Shown: in pieces, positions 1 through 7,934 of the stretch
Layout: each line of letters begins with the position of its first letter
Numbering within the stretch: position 1 is the stretch's first letter
Assembly (NCBI RefSeq): GCF_000565015.1
Contig: NZ_JDFF01000024.1
Span: 62,001-126,000, forward strand
DNA from: Porphyromonas catoniae ATCC 51270
GTDB lineage: Bacteria > Bacteroidota > Bacteroidia > Bacteroidales > Porphyromonadaceae
DNA: 64,000 nt
Direction: 5' to 3'
The notes under the pieces: generated by a model
The model's input: only the letters and a program-made list of their open reading frames with translations
Databases searched by the model: none
What the model was told of the DNA's origin: nothing
Position numbers and translations under genes: made by a program

Positions 1-235
1 ACGAGCTACTATATTCATCGAGCAAGTTCAGTACGATCCCCACACCCCAGTAGGCTATGAGACCATATACAAGGTCACTCAGCGTAGCACCCAGTCCTAC
101 GAGCATCCCTTGTCGCCTACCACCACGTGTCGTCTCTCTGAGACACAGCAGACCTGTTGGCCCCATAGGAGCAGAGACCAACATCCCGATAAGGATCCCT
201 TTGAGGAACGTAAATAAGAACTCAAAAAGTAGCAT
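1..235 (-). CDS. LysE/RhtB-type exporter, N-terminal part (cut by window edge)
   Basis: Only the first 78 codons are present; the gene runs off the left edge. The start codon is at 233-235 on the minus strand. The product begins MLLFEFLFTF, has a hydrophobic first helix, then SAPMGPTGLL at about residues 21-30, which resembles the conserved S-x-P-x-G-P-T/V-G turn of LysE/RhtB inner-membrane amino-acid exporters. A second hydrophobic stretch begins near residue 55. The substrate cannot be told from this fragment. A possible -7 box at 244-251 leaves only 8 nt before the ATG. It is divergent from the DUF488/MeaB pair, with a repeat array between. Confidence 0.7.
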   Translation of the reverse strand, partial: MLLFEFLFTFLKGILIGMLVSAPMGPTGLLCLRETTRGGRRQGMLVGLGATLSDLVYGLIAYWGVGIVLNLLDEYSSS

Positions 236-243
236 GACGCCTA

Positions 244-251
244 CAAAGATA
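244..251 (-). promoter_or_regulatory. Candidate -7 box of the LysE-type gene
   Basis: Reads TATCTTTG on the minus strand, a full match to the Bacteroidetes TAnnTTTG element. It ends 8 nt before the start codon, so a transcript from it would have almost no leader. No clear -33 element was seen. Confidence 0.45.
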
Positions 252-411
252 GTTAAATGTACGGGTTCTACGCACCCTCCACGACACTCTTTCTTCCATC
301 TCTATACTCCGTTCTTCTATGCTTCATTACTCTCTTCTGCGCTGGTTTATCTCACCTGTATCCACATAGTCATTACCCCTTTATTCATCGATATTTTATA
401 CCCTTAAAAAA

Positions 412-521
412 TACCCTTGCAAGGGTTTCCTGTGTTATCCTTGCAAGGGTAATGGATGCAACCCATGCAAGGGTAACCAAGCAACCCCTTTATGGATAAG
501 GATGGTAATCCATGAAGGGAT
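412..521. repeat. Tandem dyad array 1 (family C), five units
   Basis: Five 15-nt units start at 412, 436, 460, 483 and 507 (steps 24, 24, 23, 24). The best unit is TACCCTTGCAAGGGT; the last two are degenerate (AACCCCTTTATGGAT, AATCCATGAAGGGAT). The 8-9 nt spacers are unrelated to each other. The array is nearly centred between the two divergent -7 boxes, 161 bp from one and 154 bp from the other. The same unit family recurs at 12208. No function is known to me. Confidence 0.85.
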
Positions 522-551
522 ACGTTTCACCCCCTCTTAGCAGTCCTAGGC

Positions 552-628
552 AACTGGATGAACCTCATAACTTGAGGCAATGCTCCTATGGCTGTCTGAA
601 GCTACTGAGTCATCTAAGGTATCCAGTT
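552..628 (+). other. Possible structured leader or small RNA region
   Basis: AACTGGAT at 552-559 pairs perfectly with ATCCAGTT at 621-628. The interval holds a second stem, CCTCA at 563-567 with TGAGG at 573-577. The closing helix plus inner hairpin resembles a small multibranch RNA, but it lies upstream of the -7 box at 675 and matches no riboswitch I know, including cobalamin. The rest of 522-739 shows nothing else. Confidence 0.25.
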
Positions 629-674
629 TAGAGGAGAAGGGATGGACACCATTCATCTTACACGGGAATTAGTG

Positions 675-682
675 TACCTTTG
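675..682 (+). promoter_or_regulatory. Candidate -7 box of the DUF488 gene
   Basis: TACCTTTG matches TAnnTTTG and ends 57 nt before the ATG at 740. No convincing -33 element is visible. Confidence 0.45.
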
Positions 683-739
683 CCTTAGAGAGGTGAATAG
701 CTTTTCCCTCCCTTGTATGTCTTCTAGTCAGTTAGAGCA

Positions 740-1114
740 ATGGAGCTACTTCTCAAGCGAGCCTACTTGCCTGCCTCTCCGACCGATGGCTACCGAGTCC
801 TCGTTGACCGCCTTTGGCCTCGTGGGCTAAGCAAAGAGGAGGCAAGGCTAGATGAGTGGAACAAAGATCTTGCTCCCTCCTCGGAGCTTCGTCGCTGGTT
901 TGGGCATGACCCTACACGGTGGGCTACCTTCAGCGAGCGTTATCTCACAGAGCTGCGGGCGAGCGGTGCCTGCCAAACCTTCTTGAGCAAAGTGATGCGA
1001 GAGGAGCGGGTGACACTCATTTATGCTGCACGAGACGAGGCGCACTGCCATCCGCTTGTGCTGAAGGCTTACCTAGAGGAGCTGATGACTCATGAGGGGG
1101 CGAGGGGTGTGTAA
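740..1114 (+). CDS. DUF488 family protein (YeaO-like)
   Basis: This 124-residue protein carries the family's conserved blocks: VDRLWPRGLSKE near residues 22-33, LDEWNKDLAPSSELRRWFGHDP near 37-58 and, toward the end, LIYAARDEAHCHPLVL. The length is normal for the YeaO branch of DUF488. The biochemical role of the family is not established, so none is assigned; it is a soluble cytoplasmic protein with no signal peptide. It is followed after 75 nt by meaB on the same strand and may be co-transcribed with it. The ATG at 740 puts the first conserved block at the usual distance from the N terminus. Confidence 0.85.
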   Translation: MELLLKRAYLPASPTDGYRVLVDRLWPRGLSKEEARLDEWNKDLAPSSELRRWFGHDPTRWATFSERYLTELRASGACQTFLSKVMREERVTLIYAARDEAHCHPLVLKAYLEELMTHEGARGV

Positions 1115-1189
1115 TGAATTATTGATCCTTTCCCTCCACTCCTTTCTCCTAGCGAGCATATACAACACAAACAGATATATACCTACGAT

Positions 1190-2305
1190 ATGGATATCAA
1201 CGAAGAGCGACTGCATCACCCAGAGAATGACCCCGCTTACATGGGACTCAAGGTCAATGAGGGGGTGGTGGCACAGCCGATGATTAACCCAAACTTTAGG
1301 CGTGTAGCACGGCGTACCTATACGGTAGATGAGTTCGTGACTGGGATACTCGCCTCCGACATCACATGCCTGAGTCAGGCCGTTACGCTCGTGGAGAGTA
1401 ACCGACCAGAGCATCAGGCTATTGCTCAGCAGATCATAGAGCGTTGCCTGCCTTACTCGGGTAAATCTATGCGTATCGGCATCACAGGGGTGCCTGGAGC
1501 TGGGAAGAGTACTTCGATTGATACCTTCGGTATGCACCTCGTCAAGCAGGGGCGTAAGCTCGCTGTCCTAGCCATCGACCCAAGCAGTGAACGCTCGGGT
1601 GGGTCAATCCTGGGTGATAAGACGCGTATGGAACAGCTCTCCAGAGAGAAGAATGCCTTCATACGTCCTAGCCCTACGGCAGGATCCCTCGGTGGAGTTG
1701 CTCGTAAGACAAGGGAGACGATTATCCTATGTGAGGCGGCAGGCTTCGACACAATCTTTGTAGAGACAGTAGGTGTCGGGCAGAGTGAGACAGCAGTACA
1801 CTCGATGGTGGACTTCTTCCTGCTCATACAGCTGGCAGGTACAGGAGATGAACTACAGGGGATCAAGCGTGGCATCATGGAGATGGCAGATGCCATTGTC
1901 ATAAACAAGGCCGATGGTGACAACATTGACAAGGCTAACCTTGCAGCATCGCACTTTCGAAACGCCCTACATCTCTTCCCGCCAACCGAGTCGGGTTGGA
2001 GACCGAAGGTGCTTACTTATTCGGGCTTCTATGGTATAGGTATCAAGGAGATTTGGGATATGATTGACGAGTACCGACACTTTGCGATGGACTCAGGCTA
2101 CTTCACGGAAAAGCGCCAGCGTCAAGCGAAGTGGTGGATGTATGAGAGTATCAACGATGCCCTGAAGGCCTCCTTCTACCAAAATGAGCATGTGCAACGC
2201 CTTCGTCCCGAGGTGGAGCAACAAGTGCTCTCGGACACTCTATCCTCTTTCGTCGGGGCCCAGCATCTTCTGGATACCTACTTCGAGGCACTCAAGGGCA
2301 AGTAG
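1190..2305 (+). CDS. meaB: MeaB/ArgK-type G3E GTPase, methylmalonyl-CoA mutase chaperone
   Basis: MeaB proteins are GTPases that gate cofactor loading and protect methylmalonyl-CoA mutase, an adenosylcobalamin enzyme on the propionate/succinate route. The sequence shows the P-loop GVPGAGKST at about residues 99-107, the family block DPSSERSGGSILGDKTRM downstream, ETVGVGQSE (switch/Walker B region) and NKAD for guanine recognition. At 371 residues it has a somewhat long N-terminal arm but a normal core. The mutase genes are not in this window. Transcription ends at a strong hairpin shared with the convergent sialidase gene. Confidence 0.95.
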   Translation: MDINEERLHHPENDPAYMGLKVNEGVVAQPMINPNFRRVARRTYTVDEFVTGILASDITCLSQAVTLVESNRPEHQAIAQQIIERCLPYSGKSMRIGITGVPGAGKSTSIDTFGMHLVKQGRKLAVLAIDPSSERSGGSILGDKTRMEQLSREKNAFIRPSPTAGSLGGVARKTRETIILCEAAGFDTIFVETVGVGQSETAVHSMVDFFLLIQLAGTGDELQGIKRGIMEMADAIVINKADGDNIDKANLAASHFRNALHLFPPTESGWRPKVLTYSGFYGIGIKEIWDMIDEYRHFAMDSGYFTEKRQRQAKWWMYESINDALKASFYQNEHVQRLRPEVEQQVLSDTLSSFVGAQHLLDTYFEALKGK

Positions 2306-2334
2306 GGTAGGCTGAGACCTCAAGAATATAAGAC

Positions 2335-2377
2335 ATAATAAAGCCGTGCATGAACTAGTCATGCACGGCTTTATTAT
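2335..2377. terminator. Bidirectional terminator between meaB and nanH
   Basis: A perfect 19-bp stem (2335-2353 with 2359-2377) and 5-nt loop, rich in A on one side and T on the other, between two convergent genes. Confidence 0.9.
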
Positions 2378-2399
2378 ATATATCCTCTAGGGTAAGGGG

Positions 2400-4685
2400 C
2401 TAGTGTTGCTTGCCTCCTCTTAGCCAATCGAGGCTCACCCGAGTGAAGTAGATATCGAAGCCTGGACGATCATCCTCCTCACTGATGACCCCAATTGAGC
2501 CATCGGGTAGGATCACAAGCTCACTATAGACCGCCTCACCAGCACATAGCTCACGGGAGTACCGCCATGTCTTGCCTTCGTCCTCACTTAGGAAGAGGCG
2601 TAGGTGATCACGTGTAGGGCTTGTGGGGAGTGTATGCAGGAGGAGGTGTTGATCCTTACCGCTGCCAATAGGGGCATAGCGAGCAAGGGCAGCATTGCAG
2701 GCGTTACCTGTTAGCTCAGGCCAAGTCTGAGGTTCACTCCAGGTCATCCCAGAGTCGGTAGAGCGCACGAAGGTACGAGCATTCGCCCCCCCAGCCCTAT
2801 TGCGGCTAGAGATGAGGAGCGTACCATCGCTGAGCTCTACGACCTTGGACTCGTCCCCATTAGCACGTGCAACAGGAGAGGTATGCCATGTCCTACCTTG
2901 GTCGTCGGAGTAGACGAGTACATTATCCATTGTGCCCCCCCATTCTTCGCCAGTACGCATAGCAGCCACAAACATAATTCTTCCCTTACTGGTGATGATA
3001 CCGTTACCCGATCCAAAGAATCCTCCATAACGGAAGCGGTCGCCATATACCTCATCCGATATTTCACGCACGGTACTCCAGCTCTTACCTCCATCGCTAC
3101 TACTCGTGTAGTACATCTGTAGGGGCTTCTTTGCTTGAGAGGGATAATGCCACAGCCCGCTACCACTGACCATGACCATGTGTATTGTATGCCCATCAGT
3201 AGCCATAGCTGCATCTCCGAATCCCTGCTGAGGGCTACCCTTTGCTACGGTGATTGGTCTACTCCAGGTCTTACCCATATCGTGGCTGAGCTTAACCTCG
3301 ACATCAATATCCTCGGGTAGGTCATATTCGCTATTCTTGCGCTTGTCTATACTGGCTACTAGCGTACCATCATTGAGACGAACGATCCCAGGTATGCGGT
3401 AGTGTGCCGAGTGGTTCTCTCCTGGAGCCCAGAGGAGTGTACGTTGTAGGACGATCTCATGCTCATAGGCCCTAGAGAGTGTATCAGGATGAAAGGGCTG
3501 GGCGGTACCTGATAGACGTACCTCCAGAAGACGAGAGACAATCTTCCCTCCCTCGGGAGCACTAGAGGCGACATCGGTGACTACCCATAGCTTGCTGTGA
3601 GCGTTGAGGGTTTGAGTCTTAGATACAGGACGAAGTGTAACCTTACATCCCTTGCCAACCTTCCCTGTGGCAATGAGCCTCCCTGGACTGCGTGGGTCAA
3701 AACGATCCCCATTCTGTGTCTCGTAGAGCTTTACTTGGGTAAGGGCGGAGGGAGTGGTACCACTGAGATTAAGGGCAAGGGAGCGTAGACGCTCGGGGCT
3801 AGCTAAGCCAAGCGAAAAGGTGAAGAGGGGTTGTGTGGTACCTCGCCCTACCAAGGTGGCATTGGTGCCATGCTCCCGATAGGAGCGTACTGAGTGATGG
3901 GGGAGACGCTGGGGGAAGCCTATAAGGTGCGCAGGGTGCCTCCCCGTGACATCATTTATTATTGTGTCACCAGGTCGATAGTTATCGAACTCGTATGCGG
4001 CTACGAGACCCTCTGCCTTGTGGCTGATGCGCTCGGTTTGGCTGTCTTCTCTGATCTCTGATGGTGATAAAGCTCGACGATAGAAACGTATATTGTCCAG
4101 CTTCCCACCATAGAACGCTACTCTTCTCTCTCCTTCTTGTGCCGCACCGATGAGTATGGGGAGGTTTTGTTCCATGCTCCAGCTACCGATGTCGGGGCTC
4201 TGTCCCTTTCTTTGAAGCTCTCCATCTATGTAGAGGAGCATGCGGTGTTGATCTCTGTCTACCACCCATGCTACATGATGCCACGTACGTAGCTCCCTTC
4301 GTAGTGCCTCGTCACCCGTCCAGATGTTCAGCGAGTGATCATAGCCACCGGTGCTGTCTGGTGTTGACACGCCAAAGAATGCTTTGGTTAGGTTTCTTAG
4401 ACCGAGTAACTCATATCCGCTCTGATTGCTGCCCTTAGGTGCTTTTAGGTCTCTACGTGAGATGAGGCGTTGACCTGTGTTGTATATGATTGTGCGGTCA
4501 CCCGATAGGTGTAGGCTGATGGTATAGCTCCCATCAGGTGGAATATTGAAGTCTGGATGGGAGGGAATCAATAAGTGCTCCCCCTGTCCATTAAGCTCGA
4601 GTACGGAGCGATGCTGCTGTGCTAGGGCTGAGGTTGCCATAGCAACTGCAATGAGGAGTGCAGATAGATGCTTTGTGTAGGTCAT
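2400..4685 (-). CDS. nanH: Secreted sialidase with N-terminal lectin-like domain
   Basis: Exo-alpha-sialidase (GH33) releasing terminal sialic acid from host glycans. Residues 1-22 are a signal peptide ending SALA. About residues 25-215 look like a concanavalin/LamG-type sandwich, followed by a second beta-rich module and then the catalytic propeller. The propeller has YRIPGIVRL at about residue 427 (the R-I-P arginine), five Asp boxes (SHDMGKTW, SSDGGKSW, SDDQGRTW, STDSGMTW, SEDEGKTW at about 468, 530, 595, 643 and 700) and the catalytic tyrosine context VYSEL near 720. There is no obvious C-terminal sorting domain. It lies 16 nt behind the DPP III gene and is probably co-transcribed with it. 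Confidence 0.95.
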   Translation of the reverse strand: MTYTKHLSALLIAVAMATSALAQQHRSVLELNGQGEHLLIPSHPDFNIPPDGSYTISLHLSGDRTIIYNTGQRLISRRDLKAPKGSNQSGYELLGLRNLTKAFFGVSTPDSTGGYDHSLNIWTGDEALRRELRTWHHVAWVVDRDQHRMLLYIDGELQRKGQSPDIGSWSMEQNLPILIGAAQEGERRVAFYGGKLDNIRFYRRALSPSEIREDSQTERISHKAEGLVAAYEFDNYRPGDTIINDVTGRHPAHLIGFPQRLPHHSVRSYREHGTNATLVGRGTTQPLFTFSLGLASPERLRSLALNLSGTTPSALTQVKLYETQNGDRFDPRSPGRLIATGKVGKGCKVTLRPVSKTQTLNAHSKLWVVTDVASSAPEGGKIVSRLLEVRLSGTAQPFHPDTLSRAYEHEIVLQRTLLWAPGENHSAHYRIPGIVRLNDGTLVASIDKRKNSEYDLPEDIDVEVKLSHDMGKTWSRPITVAKGSPQQGFGDAAMATDGHTIHMVMVSGSGLWHYPSQAKKPLQMYYTSSSDGGKSWSTVREISDEVYGDRFRYGGFFGSGNGIITSKGRIMFVAAMRTGEEWGGTMDNVLVYSDDQGRTWHTSPVARANGDESKVVELSDGTLLISSRNRAGGANARTFVRSTDSGMTWSEPQTWPELTGNACNAALARYAPIGSGKDQHLLLHTLPTSPTRDHLRLFLSEDEGKTWRYSRELCAGEAVYSELVILPDGSIGVISEEDDRPGFDIYFTRVSLDWLRGGKQH

Positions 4686-4701
4686 TATGCTCAGTAGTGG
4701 G

Positions 4702-7473
4702 TTAGTTGCTTGGGTATTCCTCTAGCTCAAAGGTTATATCATCTGCAAACTCACGTAGCACAGGGCTCTCACTGCTACGCCAGCTTGAGAGACTTGCTGA
4801 TGATAGGATTTGCTCTCGAATAGCCTTATCCTCTCGTCCCCATCGTTTGAGGAGAAGAAGGGCGGTGCGCTGCTGTGTTGTGGGATAGGCAACCATCCCA
4901 TCCGAGAGGATGTCGAGGAGTATATTGAGGAGACGCTGTCGCCACACAGGAGGCTGAATTATGAAGCCCTTGGTAATCTTGCGAACGAGGACCGTGAAGG
5001 CTACGGGCAGTATCTCCTGCCTGCTTGATACATTGGAGCAGAGCGACCAATCAAGAGCCCAGTGAGTAGACTCGGGTATACGGTCGAAGAGGTTCTTAGC
5101 AATATAGTCTCGTAGCTCGGGATTAGAAGATACGGTAAGGGCCAGCTCTGTAGCTTTCTCGTAGGTCATGCACTCGGGTGGGTAGATCAACTGCCCGATG
5201 ATCTTCAGCTCTCGTACATCTCGGCTGAGGATGTATGATGCTAGGTCTTCGGTCTTAGGTTGCTTCTCTGCCAGTCGGATGATATAGTCGAGTGTGAGTC
5301 CGAAGTTAATACCATAGTAAAGACCTTTAGAACGCATGGAGGAGGCTACCTGACCATCCATCGAGTGGCGGAGGTTACTCCGTAGCTCCTTAGCTGCCTC
5401 TAGTGTAGCGTCAGAGGGCTCAGGGTGACGAAGGGTCTCTAATGAAATGGGGGCGGTGCTGAGTGTCCTATACTCCCTGCTGTAACGAAGCATTTGCTCT
5501 GCATATCCTTCGTCATAATGGGCTATGACATCAATAATCTTGTCTCCCTCAAGGACGGGCTCTAGTCTAGGATTGACAAAGCCCTTGTAGGGAGCAATGC
5601 CGAGCTGAGTATAGCGTGTCAATACCTCTCTATGTAGCTCGGGATCGACAGAAATAGCATATCGCTCTACGAGTTGTCTTCCAGCCTCGTGGTCGCCCGT
5701 ACTCTTGATACGCTGTACTTCACGGAGGAGCTCTCCGATGATGGGTCGCATTGCAGCGTAGTCGTGTATGATGAGCTCTAGCCCACGTAGCTCTAGAGCA
5801 CCGATAGCCTCCCCATGCTCGAGTACATAGCGAGCGATGAGTGCCCGATTCCGCATGTGTGCCTCCTCGAGCTGGTGTCCAGGACGTATACGTACGAGCT
5901 GTGTGACTAATCCATTCAGGAGGTAACGATAGTAGCATGCTTTGTACGCCTCATGATTGGGTAGAAGCTCTAGTTCAATGAGCTTCTCATCAGCCATATA
6001 GTATAGGGCGAAAAGATCTGCTCTAGCCTCCTCTAGCGTGGAGTGATAGGCTCCGAGGGCGTCGGCTGAGACGCCAGGAAGTAGTCTACCTGACCCATGC
6101 CCCAGGCACTCATGCAAGTCGGTATGTAGATGATCGGTGAGGTTGTCATACTTCGCAAGCAATGCTCGCACCTCGGGATTGGGGATAAAGACTTCGTCCA
6201 TCCCACTATGCCGAGAGGCCCCTCGGTAGGCTTCGTGGATATTATCGATCGTCACAGACTTTGATCCATGAGTTGCTCTTATCCAATCTGCATTCGGTAG
6301 GTTAATACCAATTGGAGTAGCAGGATAAGAATCTCCGGCGAGCATCGCCACAGAGACAACTGTTGCCGTGACGCCCCTAGGCTCTTCTTTCTTAAATCGC
6401 TCGTCGATGGGGGCATGCTTCTCGAACCAAGCTGCTTCACGGCAGAGCTTCTCCGTACGTTTACTTGCCTCGTGATTGCGGATATGCACGAGGCTCTCCC
6501 ACATCCCTTTCATGCCTAATGGATCGGTGTAAACCTCGGTGAAGCCATTGATGAAGTCCACCTCCGTTTGGGTATCACCTACCCAAGAGATCATACACCT
6601 ATTGTATTCCTCTAGGTCTCCCGTCTTGTAGTAGTCCAGCAGGGCAAGGATGGTCTCTCGCTGCCTCTCTCCCTCGGCATAGGGCAGTGCAGCATGTAGC
6701 TCGGCGGAGATACGACTTAGTGCTTCTTCATAGAGCCCCCCAATGCGGTATGTCTGCTCGTAGAGCTTACCGTCCTCCCTTCGTGCTAGGCGACTGTTCA
6801 AGCCGAGTGAAGGTGGGGTAGATCGCTCCTCTTCGGTCAGTGTTTCATAGGCTTCACGATAGAAGGCCTCTGCCTCCTGCTGTGTAACCTCTGGATCATA
6901 GAAGTTAGCTGAAGAGGCTTGAAGTAAGTCCTTCTCTCCACTCTGCACTGTACGACGTGGCTCAAGGTGAGGGTTAAAGATGACCTCAAGAAGTTCCTCT
7001 AGTTCTCGTCCATGGAAGTATAGCAACTCCCCCCTCTCTACCTGCACCGCTTCAATGAGCCCACATAGATATGCTCTCGAGAACTGGGGCTCAAACTTCT
7101 CCGAGCCATAGTGGTGGTGAATCCCAGAGGAAAACCATAGACGGAAGAGATATTCCTCTACTCCACGGAACTCCTCATGGTCTCGTTCTCCTTCGTAATG
7201 AAGGTAGATACCCTCGAAGAGTTCTCTCAATCGGAGCGAATAGCGACCATTCTGATCGAAGGTGATGTCTCGTCCTGCTAAAGCCGCACGACTGAGGTGA
7301 TAGATGAAGAGCTTGCGCTCTAGAGGAAGGTTCGCAAAGCCTGGTATCTCGTAGCGTAGTATCTCGATGTCGGCAAAGCGAGCTACGGAGGCTCCACTCA
7401 CGGAGCAGGGGGTATCTGGATGCATGAATGTCTTATTTTCGTCCTGTCTAAGTAGGGCTACCTTAGCGTTCAT
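4702..7473 (-). CDS. Dipeptidyl peptidase III (M49) with C-terminal helical-repeat extension
   Basis: Zinc metallopeptidase that removes dipeptides from peptide N termini. The M49 zinc motif HECLGH is at about residue 452, and the second metal/catalytic block EEARAD is near 480. There is no signal peptide, so it acts in the cytoplasm on imported peptides. At 923 residues it is about 240 longer than the compact Bacteroides enzyme. The extra C-terminal part, from about residue 690, is helical and repeat-like, as in the P. gingivalis enzyme, which carries an armadillo-type extension. The next gene is the sialidase, only 16 nt away. The divergent neighbour is the sialic-acid transporter operon. 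Confidence 0.93.
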   Translation of the reverse strand: MNAKVALLRQDENKTFMHPDTPCSVSGASVARFADIEILRYEIPGFANLPLERKLFIYHLSRAALAGRDITFDQNGRYSLRLRELFEGIYLHYEGERDHEEFRGVEEYLFRLWFSSGIHHHYGSEKFEPQFSRAYLCGLIEAVQVERGELLYFHGRELEELLEVIFNPHLEPRRTVQSGEKDLLQASSANFYDPEVTQQEAEAFYREAYETLTEEERSTPPSLGLNSRLARREDGKLYEQTYRIGGLYEEALSRISAELHAALPYAEGERQRETILALLDYYKTGDLEEYNRCMISWVGDTQTEVDFINGFTEVYTDPLGMKGMWESLVHIRNHEASKRTEKLCREAAWFEKHAPIDERFKKEEPRGVTATVVSVAMLAGDSYPATPIGINLPNADWIRATHGSKSVTIDNIHEAYRGASRHSGMDEVFIPNPEVRALLAKYDNLTDHLHTDLHECLGHGSGRLLPGVSADALGAYHSTLEEARADLFALYYMADEKLIELELLPNHEAYKACYYRYLLNGLVTQLVRIRPGHQLEEAHMRNRALIARYVLEHGEAIGALELRGLELIIHDYAAMRPIIGELLREVQRIKSTGDHEAGRQLVERYAISVDPELHREVLTRYTQLGIAPYKGFVNPRLEPVLEGDKIIDVIAHYDEGYAEQMLRYSREYRTLSTAPISLETLRHPEPSDATLEAAKELRSNLRHSMDGQVASSMRSKGLYYGINFGLTLDYIIRLAEKQPKTEDLASYILSRDVRELKIIGQLIYPPECMTYEKATELALTVSSNPELRDYIAKNLFDRIPESTHWALDWSLCSNVSSRQEILPVAFTVLVRKITKGFIIQPPVWRQRLLNILLDILSDGMVAYPTTQQRTALLLLKRWGREDKAIREQILSSASLSSWRSSESPVLREFADDITFELEEYPSN

Positions 7474-7495
7474 GCCAAGGTTATTAGCTTTTTTA

Positions 7496-7503
7496 CAAAG
7501 ATA
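7496..7503 (-). promoter_or_regulatory. Candidate -7 box of the DPP III-nanH operon
   Basis: Reads TATCTTTG on the minus strand and ends 22 nt before the start codon at 7473. Array 2 begins 181 bp upstream. Confidence 0.5.
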
Positions 7504-7646
7504 CCGAAAAGCGTTGCGCTTAACAATGTATCCCTTCGATGCCTCCCCAAGATATGCCTTCTTCTCTCCTTTTTGAGCTGTCCTCCTCAGTCTATATGCT
7601 GCTTTGTTCTATGTCTTATTTATACGCCTAAGAAGTACGCATTACC

Positions 7647-7664
7647 TAGCTACTTGGGTAGCTA
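7647..7664. repeat. Lone dyad beside array 2
   Basis: TAGCTAC and GTAGCTA flank a 4-nt centre, a perfect 7-bp dyad about 35 bp left of the first unit centre of array 2. It may be a diverged outlying unit. The rest of the 7474-7934 gap outside the array and -7 boxes shows nothing. Confidence 0.4.
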
Positions 7665-7683
7665 CCTATGGATTCCCTTCGGC

Positions 7684-7769
7684 ACCCACTCGTGGGTATC
7701 GAGAGAGACCCACCCATGGGTTTGCCCTGATATGCACGAGTGGGTTCCTAGGGAAACCCACTCGTGGGT
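7684..7769. repeat. Tandem dyad array 2 (family B), four units
   Basis: Units of 14 nt start at 7684, 7708, 7732 and 7756, an exact 24-bp step. They read ACCCACTCGTGGGT, ACCCACCCATGGGT, ATGCACGAGTGGGT and ACCCACTCGTGGGT; the 10-nt spacers are unrelated. The array lies between divergent -7 boxes, 181 bp from that of DPP III and 108 bp from that of the NanT-like gene. The same unit family recurs at 57501. Confidence 0.88.
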
Positions 7770-7876
7770 ACTAAAAGGAGCGTATGAATGAGTGGTTTCC
7801 CTCCCTAGTTATCCCCTTTAGGGAAAGGTAAGGTGGAAGATGCCTGTTCGCTGAGATATTGTGTGGCTAAAGTTTC

Positions 7877-7884
7877 TATCTTTG
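7877..7884 (+). promoter_or_regulatory. Candidate -7 box of the nanT-like operon
   Basis: TATCTTTG matches TAnnTTTG and lies 50 nt upstream of the chosen ATG at 7935. It argues against a longer reading starting at 7833, upstream of the box. Confidence 0.5.
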
Positions 7885-7934
7885 CACATACGAAGCATAC
7901 ATATCAATCGCTATTCACATACTTACATATCAGA

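Noticed and set aside
57-499. Plus-strand frames at the left edge
   Set aside because: They run antisense to the LysE-type gene and through array 1, with composition unlike a protein.
522-740. Cobalamin riboswitch upstream of the MeaB region
   Set aside because: The conserved B12-box and core helices are not present; only generic stems are seen.
7573-7791. Reading frame with an 8-residue peptide repeat (THSWVSRE-like) across array 2
   Set aside because: The repeat arises because the 24-bp DNA step is a multiple of three. Flanking parts have no coding look, and the frame overlaps the promoter region of two divergent genes.
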